This document shows, piece after piece, positions 15,201 through 23,170 of a stretch of 36,906 nt of DNA; within the stretch, counting starts at the first letter, position 1, and each line of letters opens with the position of its first letter. Source of the stretch: Candidatus Poribacteria bacterium (GTDB lineage Bacteria; Poribacteria; WGA-4E; WGA-3G); the NCBI GenBank assembly GCA_022821495.1, contig JAJEDN010000098.1, forward strand, positions 1 to 36,906, read 5' to 3'. A program made the translations under genes and the position numbers. The notes under the pieces were generated by a model. That model worked only from the letters and a program-made list of their open reading frames with translations. It searched no databases and had not been told where the DNA came from.

Positions 15201-16260
15201 CAAAACCGTAAAAGATAAACGACAGTATCGGGTTCGCATTAAAGAGATTGATGCCGATTGGCGCGAACCGACCCGCTCAGATACGTTCAATATCAGTTTT
15301 GATAAACCGGGCACTTATACTTTTGAGGTCGTTGCGATTGACCGGGACCTCAACTATTCCGCCCCTGCGCGTCTAACATTGACTGTTGTGTTACCGTGGT
15401 ATCAAAACAAGTGGATTCTCTATCCTGTAGGCGGCGCGATTGTTGTGTTAATGTTGCTTTGCGGCATTTTGGCGTATCGCTACTACCAGCAGCGTCAACA
15501 AGTTTTAGCCTATCAGCGGGAAGCGGTCTCCGAACTTGCCGATGCGCGAGAGATGCAGACGGGATTAATCCCGCAAACGGCACCTGAAGTGCCGGGATTT
15601 GAGATTGCGGGTGTCTGTAATTCTGCGCGCACCGTCAGTGGGGATTTCTTTGACTATGTTCCACTTAGTAACGGTACGCTTGCCGTTGTGTTGGCAGATG
15701 TTACTGGAAAAGGTATGAAAGGTGCGATGAACGCTGTTTTATCTTCTGGTGCCCTTCATTCTGTGGCGCAGTTGGAGGTGTCCCCGTCTCAAATGTTGCA
15801 GGCACTGAACCAGAATCTTTATCCTCGATTTCAACGGTATACCAATTGTGCAATGGCGATATTGACGATTGACCCAAATGATAAGACGCTCAAATATGCT
15901 AACGCTGGCATCCCTTACCCTATTATCAAGCGCGGGAAAGACGATGTTGAAGAACTCTCGATAGATGGAACGCCGTTAGGTGCCTTTCGATCCTCTGAAT
16001 ATCAAGAAACGCCATCAATTGAATTAAAATCTGGAAATTTAATAATCCTTTTCAGTGATGGTATTACGGAAGCACCTCAGCGTGACAATCCTGCCCAACT
16101 TTACATGGAAACCGACCGTTTGACGCACCTTATTAATGGACTGGATAAAACAATAAACGCGGAAACCGTAATTGAGGCAATTATTAACGATGTCTGTGAT
16201 TTTTCGGGTGACGCGCAACAGAGCGACGATATGACGATTGTGGTTATCAAAGTCCTGTAA
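12220..16260 (+). CDS. Two-component-type sensor: Reg_prop propellers, Y_Y_Y domain, SpoIIE/PP2C phosphatase
   Basis: 1346 residues; CGGAG precedes the ATG. Order: signal peptide (1-24, cut after VAHA); an uncharacterised beta-rich region (~28-185); two carboxypeptidase-regulatory-like (Cna B-type) domains (~193-270, ~275-360); 14 Reg_prop repeats (~378-950), enough for two seven-bladed propellers; Y_Y_Y domain (~983-1060); one membrane helix (~1066-1089); short coiled coil; SpoIIE-type PPM phosphatase (~1105-1346). Phosphatase metal motifs are intact: SGDFFD (D1141, D1144), DVTGKG (D1160), FSDGITE (D1280), SDDMT (D1336/D1337). Reg_prop sensors usually end in a histidine kinase or diguanylate cyclase, so this one probably signals by dephosphorylating a partner, for example an anti-anti-sigma protein. 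It senses outside the inner membrane. An ECF-type promoter precedes it. Confidence 0.92.
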   Translation: MRKFFSARCWILVFLSLYVTVAHAQDSVPTHSVDGTFIKEWLVLGPFFPEDLETDFLASVNGEASVNPKPGDTVPTAEGEILTWTVYRFQENIVNLLDAVGNHREAVCYAFCLLESDMDGDGEILVGSDDGVVVLLNGQRVHTRKVRRPLVADEDKVAVSLRPGTNRCLIKISNRFGNWALTTRVLPPTRAVIDGIITDASGKTLANALVHLWQGSTLIAKTETDTEGFYQFSVYPASGHYNIQATHEDKGNWEMGVQLPAGDRAKMNLTLRQAISISGNLLALDNNTPNAGVLVEAILIGENSAGQKRTTTLSDSRGRYQFINLIAGSYQLRCHTWDTHNDNPNPIVSVDRQNTLNIDFRFPPFKHGTWKHYTYLDGLGQNRVWAIFQDRDGFLWFGTDSGGISRYDGDKFVNFTTDDGLVSNAVWTIHQDREGILWFGTNGGISQYDGDKFINFTINDGLISNDVWAIHQDREGFLWFGAKGGISQYDGDKFINFTTDDGLISNDVWAIHQDREGVFWFGTSGGISRYDGDKFINFTTDDGLPNNSVQAIHQDREGVFWFGTSGGISQYDGDKFINFTTDDGLPNNIVQTIHQDREGFLWFGTWTGGVSRYDGDKFINFTTGKGSIANYVRAIHQDREGFLWFGSPGQGLSQYDSNGFINFTTADGLLSNVIYAIYRDREGFIWFGTDSGISQYDGDKFINFTTNERLVQNDVISIYQDQEGFYWFGTDGGGISRYDGDKFVNFTTDNGLVSNSIWAIHQDREGFLWFGTRDGISRYDGDKFTNFTTDEGLAQNDVTSIYEAQDGSLWFGTESSGVSRYDGNKFVNFTINNGLGSNTVWTICQDRDGFLWFGTLGGSGVSRYDGDTFVNFTTNEGLTQNDVISIYKDGDGFLWFGTDSGGVSRYDGTSWMALDTRDGLINNQVLGICQDSDGRFWFATPEGVTQYNPNRVSPRVRIVSVQSHKTSAQTESLKTIKDITTDTRVTIKYSSIDFKTVKDKRQYRVRIKEIDADWREPTRSDTFNISFDKPGTYTFEVVAIDRDLNYSAPARLTLTVVLPWYQNKWILYPVGGAIVVLMLLCGILAYRYYQQRQQVLAYQREAVSELADAREMQTGLIPQTAPEVPGFEIAGVCNSARTVSGDFFDYVPLSNGTLAVVLADVTGKGMKGAMNAVLSSGALHSVAQLEVSPSQMLQALNQNLYPRFQRYTNCAMAILTIDPNDKTLKYANAGIPYPIIKRGKDDVEELSIDGTPLGAFRSSEYQETPSIELKSGNLIILFSDGITEAPQRDNPAQLYMETDRLTHLINGLDKTINAETVIEAIINDVCDFSGDAQQSDDMTIVVIKVL
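13351..15070 (+). repeat. Fourteen tandem ~123-129-bp propeller repeats
   Basis: Coding repeats of 41-43 codons with the pattern GL-x-x-N-x-V-x-x-I-x-Q-D-R-E-G-F-L-W-F-G-T, then GGIS-x-YDGDKF-x-NFTT. Units 3 to 5 (about 13600-13970) are nearly identical in DNA as well as protein, while the outer units have diverged. This points to recent internal duplication or gene conversion in the middle of the array. Confidence 0.85.
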
Positions 16261-16310
16261 GAATTTAGACTGACGACTCATAACTATTGACATTTTCTGC
16301 GAGTACAACC

Positions 16311-16355
16311 CCCCTAGGGGAAACACCCTATCAAAAACACCCCCCTTATCAGGGG
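16311..16355. repeat. Palindromic repeat of the CCCCTTATCAGGGG family
   Basis: CCCCTAGGGG (16311-16320) is followed by CCCCT-TATC-AGGGG (16342-16355). The second core also occurs near 31193, 35310, 36703, 36782 and 36861. It lies between the sensor-phosphatase gene and the next promoter. Confidence 0.7.
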
Positions 16356-16417
16356 AATTGGGTTATTTGTAGATGTCAATATATTTTTATAATTTACCAT
16401 AATTCCGTGGTTACGAT

Positions 16418-16446
16418 TTGGCATCGCCTGCTAAATTTGTTATCAT
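16418..16446 (+). promoter_or_regulatory. Sigma-70 type promoter
   Basis: TTGGCA (16418-16423), 17 bases, TATCAT (16441-16446), 35 bases before the ATG at 16482. Confidence 0.6.
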
Positions 16447-16481
16447 TTTAATCCGACAACAAAAAAGGAAGGGACGTTACT

Positions 16482-16694
16482 ATGGACGGTTTTGCCTTAG
16501 GTTTAAGCATAGGTATGGGTGGAGGTTTCACGGTAGGGCTCGCAGCAGGGCTCGAAAGCGGACGTGGTAAACTTCAGAAACAGCTACGCAAAGCAATAGA
16601 GGATAATGAGATCTCTATTCACGATAAGAATGGTGAACCGTTGACGATCGAAGCACTTCTCGCGCTCCTGAATAAAAACTACAAGAAGGTCTGA
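16482..16694 (+). CDS. Small glycine-rich membrane-type protein
   Basis: 70 residues. GGAAGGGA lies 7 bases before the ATG. Residues 3-27 form a glycine-rich hydrophobic helix (LGLSIGMGGGFTVGLAAGL); the rest is charged (GRGKLQKQLRKAI) and ends in a helical segment TIEALLALLNKNYKK. It looks like a single-pass or membrane-attached small protein with a cytoplasmic tail. It lies 17 bases before a PhyH gene and is likely co-transcribed with it. No family is recognised. Confidence 0.65.
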   Translation: MDGFALGLSIGMGGGFTVGLAAGLESGRGKLQKQLRKAIEDNEISIHDKNGEPLTIEALLALLNKNYKKV

Positions 16695-16711
16695 CATTAA
16701 AGGAAAAGCAA

Positions 16712-17545
16712 ATGGCACTATTAACACAAGCACATCACGATCATTTCGATGAATACGGCTACATGGTCATCGAGGATGCCGTACCGACTGAACTTTGTGA
16801 GGCAGTGGTTGACGCGATTTTTGATTACTTGGAGATGGATCCTTCAGATCCAAATGACTGGTACCGATCGCCTCATAAACCCGGCGCAGGTATGGTAGAA
16901 ATGTATTTTCATCAAGCGATGTGGAACATCTATCAACATCCACCTATCCATCAGATTTATAGTGAGGTTTATGGCACAGAACGAATTTGGGTTCATATTG
17001 ACAGAGTCAACATGAAACCGCCGAAACACCCCGACTATCCTGAATGGGACCATAAAGGTATGTACCACTGGGATGCGGACACCTCAAAATTACCCGTTAG
17101 ATTTAGCACACAAGGCGTTTTGTTTCTCAGAGACACAGCCGACAATCAAGGGTCTTTCGTCTGTTGGCCCGGTGCGCATAAGTCGCTGATTGACGAAGAA
17201 AATCCGTGGGTACCAGAACTTACACCGGAAATATATAGGGAAAAATTCATACAGGTCCCAGCGAAAGCGGGTTCGTTGCTTATATGGCATGTCGCACTCC
17301 CGCACGGGAATGGTCGTAATACTTCGGATAAACCCCGATTGGCGCAATATATGAACTATTATCGTGCGCCCGATCCGATGAATGAAGAACGACGGCAAGA
17401 ACGTATTACACTGTGGCGGGAGCGGAGAGCATTAGGCCGCGGTCCCTATCCTGGTGATCCGAGGGGATGGGAAGCAAAAAATTATGGGTCACCAGAACTT
17501 ACATCGTTGGGACGGAAGTTATTAGGACTTGATTTATGGGAGTAA
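16712..17545 (+). CDS. Phytanoyl-CoA dioxygenase (PhyH) family protein, second copy
   Basis: 277 residues; AAAGGA precedes the ATG. The N-terminus (HFDEYGYMVIEDAV) is typical of the family. Iron ligands are H119 and D121 in MYHWDAD and H198 in LPHGNGRN; an Arg in DKPRLAQY is placed to bind 2-oxoglutarate. The segment CWPGAHKS is the usual conserved turn before the distal histidine. The sequence is distant from the other two PhyH proteins in the window (the spacing and surroundings of the motifs differ), so they are not recent duplicates. The substrate is unknown. It follows the small membrane protein gene at 16482 in the same transcript. Confidence 0.85.
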   Translation: MALLTQAHHDHFDEYGYMVIEDAVPTELCEAVVDAIFDYLEMDPSDPNDWYRSPHKPGAGMVEMYFHQAMWNIYQHPPIHQIYSEVYGTERIWVHIDRVNMKPPKHPDYPEWDHKGMYHWDADTSKLPVRFSTQGVLFLRDTADNQGSFVCWPGAHKSLIDEENPWVPELTPEIYREKFIQVPAKAGSLLIWHVALPHGNGRNTSDKPRLAQYMNYYRAPDPMNEERRQERITLWRERRALGRGPYPGDPRGWEAKNYGSPELTSLGRKLLGLDLWE

Positions 17546-17609
17546 CGAAAAAAATCCTAAGCATAACGACCGAGAGTACTTCACAGTGAGAATCCTACAG
17601 AAAAATAGG

Positions 17610-18410
17610 TTAATATGTCTTAATCATTGCCCAACTTGTGGCTAATTTTCCTTGTGGATCAATACCGAGTGCTGATTGCAAACCGTTCTTTCGGATCACA
17701 TTGATCTGATCTAAACTCAAGTCCACATTGAAGATAGCGACTTCATCAAAAAAACCGAACATAAAAGTGTGGTGCGCCAAAAAGTCGCCCATGTTGACCT
17801 CTTGAGCTTTATCATTTGTGTTCATGGCATGTTCGGTCCCCTCCTTGACTTGAAGTTTACTATCTACATAGAGATCGTGATCTTTAACTGCGTCTGAACC
17901 TTTAGGAAAAACTACAGCCATGTGATGCCAGTCGCCATCACACACGTTGTCTGTCCCAAAATTATTCCCACCGTTAACCTCAACTCTCAAGTTGCACTCT
18001 GCTCCTCTTATGTGCGCTCGGATATAATATTTTTCTCCCGGAGAATTGGGACCCCATTTCACCCACGAATGATCTCTGGTGTCTTTAGACTTAAACCAAA
18101 AGACTGTTGTTCTGGGTTTTGTGCCGCCGACTCCAAAATAACCGTTAGCAACCAGATTGTCGTCCTTACCATCGTATTCTAAGCAGGTGCCAAAAACACC
18201 TTTAACATATTTAGCACCAGATATTTCACCATCTCGATCATTCCCAGAAGCATCTTTAGCAACATTGCCTTTTCCTTCGTCAAAGAGATAAGCAAGCTCA
18301 ATAGTTGCTTTGTCAATTGGAGCAGGATGGCTGATGCCTATAATCACTAATCCAAAAACGACAATACTTAACCAAACTACTGTCGATCTACCTCGACTTC
18401 TAACTCTCAT
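17610..18410 (-). CDS. Secreted LamG/concanavalin-A-like domain protein
   Basis: 266 residues; AGGAGG lies 8 bases before the ATG at 18410. An N-terminal signal or anchor helix (~10-29) is followed by a LamG-type lectin/glucanase fold (~38-255): ELAYLFDEGKGNVAKDASGN, TVFWFKSKD, DGDWHHMAVVF and DEVAIFNVDLS are the standard strands. The fold usually binds or cleaves glycans; no catalytic residues can be named. It is transcribed convergently with the PhyH gene ending at 17545. Poribacteria-like genomes are rich in this type of protein. Confidence 0.8.
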   Translation of the reverse strand: MRVRSRGRSTVVWLSIVVFGLVIIGISHPAPIDKATIELAYLFDEGKGNVAKDASGNDRDGEISGAKYVKGVFGTCLEYDGKDDNLVANGYFGVGGTKPRTTVFWFKSKDTRDHSWVKWGPNSPGEKYYIRAHIRGAECNLRVEVNGGNNFGTDNVCDGDWHHMAVVFPKGSDAVKDHDLYVDSKLQVKEGTEHAMNTNDKAQEVNMGDFLAHHTFMFGFFDEVAIFNVDLSLDQINVIRKNGLQSALGIDPQGKLATSWAMIKTY

Positions 18411-18508
18411 CTCTATTTTCCTCCTATGTCGAAAATACTGTTAAATTCTCTATCCAACTCTGTATTGCAATCTGAGAATACGGTCTCTAAAGTGTTTAAA
18501 GCAACTAA

Positions 18509-18537
18509 ATTATAGCAAAATCGCCCAAAACAGACAA
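18509..18537 (-). promoter_or_regulatory. Sigma-70 type promoter of the LamG gene
   Basis: On the minus strand TTGTCT (18537-18532), 17 bases, TATAAT (18514-18509). Confidence 0.65.
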
Positions 18538-18640
18538 GTGAAAAAAGTTATAGATATAACGTAACTATTCGATTTGCTACGCTAAAACATCAAGAAATCT
18601 AAAACTAAAAAGTCTTATGGTAACGAGTGAAAAAAGTTAT
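18534..18640. repeat. Direct repeat ACRAGTGAAAAAAGTTAT in a divergent intergenic region
   Basis: 18534-18551 and 18623-18640 match at 17 of 18 bases, 89 bases apart. The first overlaps the -35 box of the LamG gene and runs into GTTATA-GA-TATAAC (18547-18560). The second lies before a TATAAT at 18673-18678, the likely -10 of the rightward gene. The ~340-base gap holds no gene; it may hold sites for a shared regulator. Confidence 0.5.
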
Positions 18641-18749
18641 CATTTTCATAGATTTATTATGTCCGAAAGAGGTATAATATTCTACGGTAACAATGATTCA
18701 AAGATGCGGGTTTTCATTGCTTGTTATGTATTTCTACGGAGCAGACACT

Positions 18750-19958
18750 ATGGCAACACATTCTAATATGTCCTTCAAAGATGTGAATTCAGCAGTTCAG
18801 ACGATACTTGCCCAAAAATTCGGTGGAGAAGTTCGCCTTGATAAAAGCGAGAATATCCATCCTGATACTCTATATCGTTTCAGCGTTCTTTCGGGACCCG
18901 ATGGAATACCGGCAAGTGTCTTCGTTAAACGAAAGCAAGCACGGAGAATGTGCATCGAATGGGCATGCTTGCAATTCCTAAGTGAGCAGACGGATGAAAA
19001 CTGCCCCACACCCCGCTTTTATGGTGGCGGATATATTGGAAAAAATAACGTTCCGTTCGTTGTTATGGAAGATATGGGGACTGGTCAGAACCTTCGGGCA
19101 ATATTGTCCACCGAGGATAGCCAAACCGCAAAAACAGTTCTGATAGAATGTGCCAAGTTGCTTGGAAAAATTGATGCCCTCTCAATTGGTAAATCAGAAA
19201 CATTCTTTAAAATTCGGGATTCAATTGTTCCCATCGAAGAAAAAAGTGAAGACTTTTATAGTGTTTATTCTGAAAAATGGGCGGAGATCTGCGATGCTGC
19301 AGGCGTTGTTCCGCCTCAAGAATCCTTTCTACAGTTAAAACCTCTCGCTGGCTTCCTTGAACCTTCTAACCGTTTTCACGGATTAACCCACGGTGACCTT
19401 TATCCCGTAAAGGTCTATCAGTCTACCTCTAAATCAAGAGTCTACGTTTTCGACTACGAGTTTGGACATTTTCAACATGTTCTCGTTGACGGATTTCAGA
19501 TTCGCGTTCACCTTGATATGTGGGCAGAGGTTGCACGATTTCCAAACGATGTAATGCAAGAGATGGAAAACAGATACCGTTCAGCACTTGGAACAACGTG
19601 TCCGGAAATACGAGATGACCAGTGGTTCTATCAGCGTCTCATAGAGGCATGTGTTTATGAGACGATTCGTTGTATATACAGATTCTTTGAACCACCCAAA
19701 ACCGTGTTTAGCAATGCATTGAATGATCGACCTGCTGGTGATTATGAAGCCTTAAGGACTGATCCGAACTATAATCATTGGGGATTACCTGCTGTCCGCA
19801 GACGCGTTTTCTACCGTTTAGGTATGTTAGCACAGTTGACTGAAGAACATAATTATCTTCAGGCACTCGGTGTGACAGCAAGAAAAATCCAAGATAGATT
19901 TAGCAAAATTTGGCCACTTGAAGTTCAAGAAATGCCGCTTTATCCAGTGTTTGAATAG
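18750..19958 (+). CDS. APH-fold phosphotransferase-like protein
   Basis: 402 residues from ATG 18750 (GGAG 8 bases upstream); the frame is open to 18693, but that lies at the expected transcription start. Layout is that of aminoglycoside phosphotransferase/choline kinase-like enzymes: N-lobe with VFVKRKQ (probable ATP-binding Lys), hinge VMEDMG, catalytic loop HGDLYPVKV (H214, D216), and VFDYEFG (D235) for the second metal site. The loop's usual Asn five residues after the catalytic Asp is Lys (K221), which may weaken metal binding or mark a pseudokinase. Members phosphorylate small molecules such as antibiotics, sugars or lipid head groups; this one's substrate is unknown. Its neighbours do not help. 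Confidence 0.7.
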   Translation: MATHSNMSFKDVNSAVQTILAQKFGGEVRLDKSENIHPDTLYRFSVLSGPDGIPASVFVKRKQARRMCIEWACLQFLSEQTDENCPTPRFYGGGYIGKNNVPFVVMEDMGTGQNLRAILSTEDSQTAKTVLIECAKLLGKIDALSIGKSETFFKIRDSIVPIEEKSEDFYSVYSEKWAEICDAAGVVPPQESFLQLKPLAGFLEPSNRFHGLTHGDLYPVKVYQSTSKSRVYVFDYEFGHFQHVLVDGFQIRVHLDMWAEVARFPNDVMQEMENRYRSALGTTCPEIRDDQWFYQRLIEACVYETIRCIYRFFEPPKTVFSNALNDRPAGDYEALRTDPNYNHWGLPAVRRRVFYRLGMLAQLTEEHNYLQALGVTARKIQDRFSKIWPLEVQEMPLYPVFE

Positions 19959-20104
19959 CGTCCTCGCTTAAAAAATGACCCAAGAAACCTATTCCGCTTT
20001 TGGTATTATTTTTTGAAATTCAAAATATCTAAGATTCTCTGAGTGAATCTGGCAACCCGCGATAAGCATTAACTTAGAGGTTTAAAAATGGCTGTAAAAA
20101 TTAT

Positions 20105-20146
20105 TTGACAAAAAGAAATTTATGTGTTATACTTAACAGTGTTAAG
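20105..20146 (+). promoter_or_regulatory. Promoter and operator of the TetR gene
   Basis: TTGACA (20105-20110), 17 bases, TATACT (20128-20133). The -10 box overlaps a perfect palindrome CTTAACA-G-TGTTAAG (20132-20146), so a bound repressor would block the polymerase. The same core recurs before the gene at 20874. Confidence 0.8.
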
Positions 20147-20177
20147 TTAAATGACTATGTAAATCAAAGGTGAAGCA

Positions 20178-20783
20178 ATGGGTGTTAAAGAACGGAGAGC
20201 CAGGGAAAAAGAACAGTTGCGGCAGCAAATTCTTTCTGCGGCGCGAGAATTATTTGTCAATGAAGGTTATGAGAACGTCTCGATGCGAAAGATTGCCAAT
20301 AAGATTGAATACTCACCGACAACAATTTATCTTTATTTTGCGGACAAAGCAGATCTTTTAGATTCGGTTTGCAAGGAGACGCTCTTGAACCTGCTAAATA
20401 CACTTGAGCATCTAAAAAGTGATATAAGCGATCCGGTCGAGACGTTAGGAAAAAGTGGACGCGCGTATATCGAGTTCGGTCTAAATTATCCGCAAGATTA
20501 CAAACTAACGTTTGTTATCCGTCCGCAGTATCAGAAAGGATTAGGTCTGGATGAAGGATCTGTTGGTGAAAAGGTATTTGATTACTTGCGTGAAATGGTC
20601 TCTGAATGTATTCAACAAGGGATATTTCACCAAACGGATGTCGAGACCACCAGTCAGGTAATGTGGTCAGCAGTTCATGGAGTCACACTGCTCCTGATTG
20701 ATTTCCCAGATTTTCCTTGGACTGAGAAAGATAAATTAATCGACACGGTAATCCACACAACGATTAAGGGTCTAAAAGCATAG
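20178..20783 (+). CDS. TetR/AcrR family transcriptional repressor
   Basis: 201 residues. An N-terminal helix-turn-helix (residues ~14-60: ILSAARELFVNEGYENVSMRKIA and SPTTIYLYFADKADL as landmarks) is classical TetR. The C-terminal part has a WSAVHGVTLLL segment, the WHG-type ligand domain (TetR_C_33). It probably represses itself and the FG-GAP lipoprotein gene at 20874, since both promoters contain the same TTAACA-TGTTAA operator. The ligand is unknown. Its presence with a surface lipoprotein and an outer-membrane-type protein suggests control of a cell-envelope function. Confidence 0.9.
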   Translation: MGVKERRAREKEQLRQQILSAARELFVNEGYENVSMRKIANKIEYSPTTIYLYFADKADLLDSVCKETLLNLLNTLEHLKSDISDPVETLGKSGRAYIEFGLNYPQDYKLTFVIRPQYQKGLGLDEGSVGEKVFDYLREMVSECIQQGIFHQTDVETTSQVMWSAVHGVTLLLIDFPDFPWTEKDKLIDTVIHTTIKGLKA

Positions 20784-20793
20784 ATTTGAAACT

Positions 20794-20811
20794 ATTTGGC
20801 GAAAGCCAAAT
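20794..20811 (+). terminator. Possible terminator hairpin after tetR
   Basis: ATTTGGC-GAAA-GCCAAAT, a 7-bp stem with a GNRA loop, followed by a short T-rich stretch (ATATTTTCCC). The T-run is weak, so it may act only partly. Confidence 0.4.
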
Positions 20812-20821
20812 ATATTTTCCC

Positions 20822-20840
20822 TATAACTTAACACTGTTAA
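20822..20840 (+). promoter_or_regulatory. Second TetR operator with -10 box
   Basis: TTAACA-C-TGTTAA (20828-20840) next to TATAAC (20822-20827). Its reverse complement shares 15 bases (AACAGTGTTAAGTTA) with the operator at 20132. Confidence 0.7.
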
Positions 20841-20873
20841 CTTATTTATCTATGTTAACTAAAGGAGAATAAA

Positions 20874-22559
20874 ATGAAAAAACGAAACTTAGCCCACAAA
20901 CGTTTTTTTATCACAAAAACAGGGTCGGTTGGCAAGTCTATAAGGCATTTTCAACAAAGCCTGTTCTTCGTTCTGGTTTTTGGCGTATGCCTATCAAGCT
21001 GCTCCGGTCGATCTAACACAGTAGTTGCGCCGACAATGATGCCTGCGTCTACGGAATTTACTTTCGGGCAGCATGAGGTTGTGACTGGCACAGCGAAACA
21101 TCAAACTGTTTTGGTTGGGTTCTTTCTTGGCGGTGATTTCGCTGAACTGGCTGTGGTAAAGACCAGAAAAAATAAGAATAATCACTTACACATTTACGCG
21201 TTCAGTGATGGTACTTGGGTATCCAAGCTCAACGCGCCATTAGCTCCTGAAGTGCTGTTTGTGGATGTGGCGAATATCAATGGACGCGATCGTTTAATCA
21301 CGTACGAGCAGGGTCGCCTGAACTGGTTTGATCCTGACTCAGCAACGGAACATGCACTGGTTGAAATCACTACGAACTACAAGGCGACGGGCGACAGTGG
21401 AATTCCATATCTTGATATCAGTCGAGATGTGAACCGCGACGGTCTTGATGACTTGGTAGTTCCAGACACCAACGGCTTCTGGATAGCCACGCAACTGCGC
21501 GACGGATCATTTACGGATCCGATAAAACTCGGACCGCCGGACCCGTTTCTGGACAAGATTGCCTTGGACGATACCCACAGTTACCGCGAAGTCGGGATAA
21601 CCCCCTTAACTGTCCATTGGTATCTGAGCCGTCTCCACCAGATGGACTACGACCAAGATGGACGTAATGATCTCGTGTTCTGGAACGTGGATCACTTTGA
21701 CGTTTACCGTCAGGATGCTCGCGGGACGTTTTCTCCAGTGGCAGAGACTTTCACTGTTGACATCCCATTCGATACTGACGGTGCTTATTCAATCGCTTTT
21801 GACTTCAAGGGCGAGAATATGTTTTCGCTTATCTTTGGCTTCAGAAAGAACACGAAGCGGAGGGTGCTACACACATTCCAAGATCTGAACGGCGATAATG
21901 TTGCCGACTTGGTAATCCACTCGTTAGAGGGACGAAGTCTTGGAAAACAGCGCAGCCTGTATGAGGTGCATTTCGGCACGCCGACACCTGATGGAATCGT
22001 GTTCGCACGGGATGTTAGCACGACAATCCGACCGCGAGGTACCGCTGGTGGCTTGCAGCCCTGGGGCTATTCGTCGCAGTGGTTCCAAGATCTCGATGGA
22101 GATGGTAAGACTGATATTCTGTTCAAAGACGTAAAGACTGGGCTTATCGGGATGAGTCGTGCGATGGTCGGCAAGTCAATTGCAATAGATATCGAGTTCT
22201 ATCGCATGGAAGGCGGCAGTCACCCTGACAAACCTACGACCAGACGTAAAATCAGGCCCAATTTAGACATCTTTGATACAAATAGGGTCTTCTTTCCAGT
22301 GGTCCTGCTCGGCGATGTGAACGGCGACGGACGCTCTGACCTGCTGGTCGGAAAGAACTGGGAAGAGCTGCACGTCTTTCCAGGCGTACCGGGACCAAAA
22401 CTGTTAGCGCGGACACCGCAAAAGGTGGCAATCGCTATGCCTAACGATGAGCGAAACGCTCGACTGGTGGACCTTAACAAGGACAACAAGCAAGACATCC
22501 TTATACATTATCCGTCCACCACTAATCCGCATCGGGTAGCACTGTTAATCGCCCGATGA
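20874..22559 (+). CDS. FG-GAP/VCBS repeat lipoprotein
   Basis: 561 residues; AAAGGAG lies 6 bases before the ATG. A long basic N-region and hydrophobic helix (~30-38) end in a lipobox with Cys 43 (CLSSC), so it is likely a lipoprotein. The rest has about six FG-GAP-type calcium loops (DVNRDGLDDLVV, DYDQDGRNDLVF, DLNGDNVADLVI, DLDGDGKTDILF, DVNGDGRSDLLV, DLNKDNKQDILI), the pattern of a beta-propeller like the integrin alpha head. It would sit in the outer membrane or periplasm and bind partners or glycans. Expression is controlled by the TetR protein encoded upstream, judging by the operator at 20828. Confidence 0.85.
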   Translation: MKKRNLAHKRFFITKTGSVGKSIRHFQQSLFFVLVFGVCLSSCSGRSNTVVAPTMMPASTEFTFGQHEVVTGTAKHQTVLVGFFLGGDFAELAVVKTRKNKNNHLHIYAFSDGTWVSKLNAPLAPEVLFVDVANINGRDRLITYEQGRLNWFDPDSATEHALVEITTNYKATGDSGIPYLDISRDVNRDGLDDLVVPDTNGFWIATQLRDGSFTDPIKLGPPDPFLDKIALDDTHSYREVGITPLTVHWYLSRLHQMDYDQDGRNDLVFWNVDHFDVYRQDARGTFSPVAETFTVDIPFDTDGAYSIAFDFKGENMFSLIFGFRKNTKRRVLHTFQDLNGDNVADLVIHSLEGRSLGKQRSLYEVHFGTPTPDGIVFARDVSTTIRPRGTAGGLQPWGYSSQWFQDLDGDGKTDILFKDVKTGLIGMSRAMVGKSIAIDIEFYRMEGGSHPDKPTTRRKIRPNLDIFDTNRVFFPVVLLGDVNGDGRSDLLVGKNWEELHVFPGVPGPKLLARTPQKVAIAMPNDERNARLVDLNKDNKQDILIHYPSTTNPHRVALLIAR

Positions 22560-22631
22560 ACAAAATAGTGAGTTTATTTATTGTAAACCGAGTTCCCAGA
22601 ACCGGGGACCAATTTATTCAAGGAGAAAACA

Positions 22632-23144
22632 GTGAAACGCTTAACTTTTTACTTAGCCAGCATCTTTTTTGGGATAACCTTAAGTTTCTCAGCACAGGCA
22701 CAAGAGCCAAATCTCACCAAAAATTTTGGTATTGGACTCCAAGGAACCACTCCCTCTTTTGGTGGAATTAGTTTTCGCTATACTGGGTTCGCACCCGTAT
22801 ACCTTCAAACCGTCGGACGTTTTATTCTTACTGATGAAAGTAGTGACCATATGTTAAGTGGCGGTATTTCGTATGCCATATTTGAACACCAAAGCAGATG
22901 GAACATATCCCGGCTCTATTTCACCTTAGAAGGTGGCTGGCAATACAACAAAGAACGGGACTTTCTTACCACAACATTAGGCGGTGGCGTCGCTTTTGGG
23001 GGCGAGATCGTGTTTTCGCTTGGTGGGATTCCGCTCGGTTTGAATGTGGAAGTCGGTCAAGGATTTGGCAGGGAAAAAGACGATTTTGGATCCGAGGGTC
23101 TCGCTGGTGTGTACGTCGGATCGGGCATACACGCCTATTTTTAA
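22632..23144 (+). CDS. Small outer-membrane beta-barrel-like protein
   Basis: 170 residues, starting at GTG 22632 with AAGGAG 6 bases upstream. A signal peptide (residues 1-24, cleavage after SAQAQ) is followed by alternating hydrophobic strands rich in Gly and aromatic residues (NFGIGLQGTTPSFGGISFRYTG; FTLEGGWQY; GGGVAFGGEIVFSLGG as landmarks), ending in an aromatic residue (HAYF), as barrel proteins do. It follows the FG-GAP lipoprotein by 72 bases without a clear promoter and may be its partner. No named family is certain. Confidence 0.6.
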   Translation: MKRLTFYLASIFFGITLSFSAQAQEPNLTKNFGIGLQGTTPSFGGISFRYTGFAPVYLQTVGRFILTDESSDHMLSGGISYAIFEHQSRWNISRLYFTLEGGWQYNKERDFLTTTLGGGVAFGGEIVFSLGGIPLGLNVEVGQGFGREKDDFGSEGLAGVYVGSGIHAYF

Positions 23145-23170
23145 ATGGCTATCGGAAATGCTCGGTTTTC

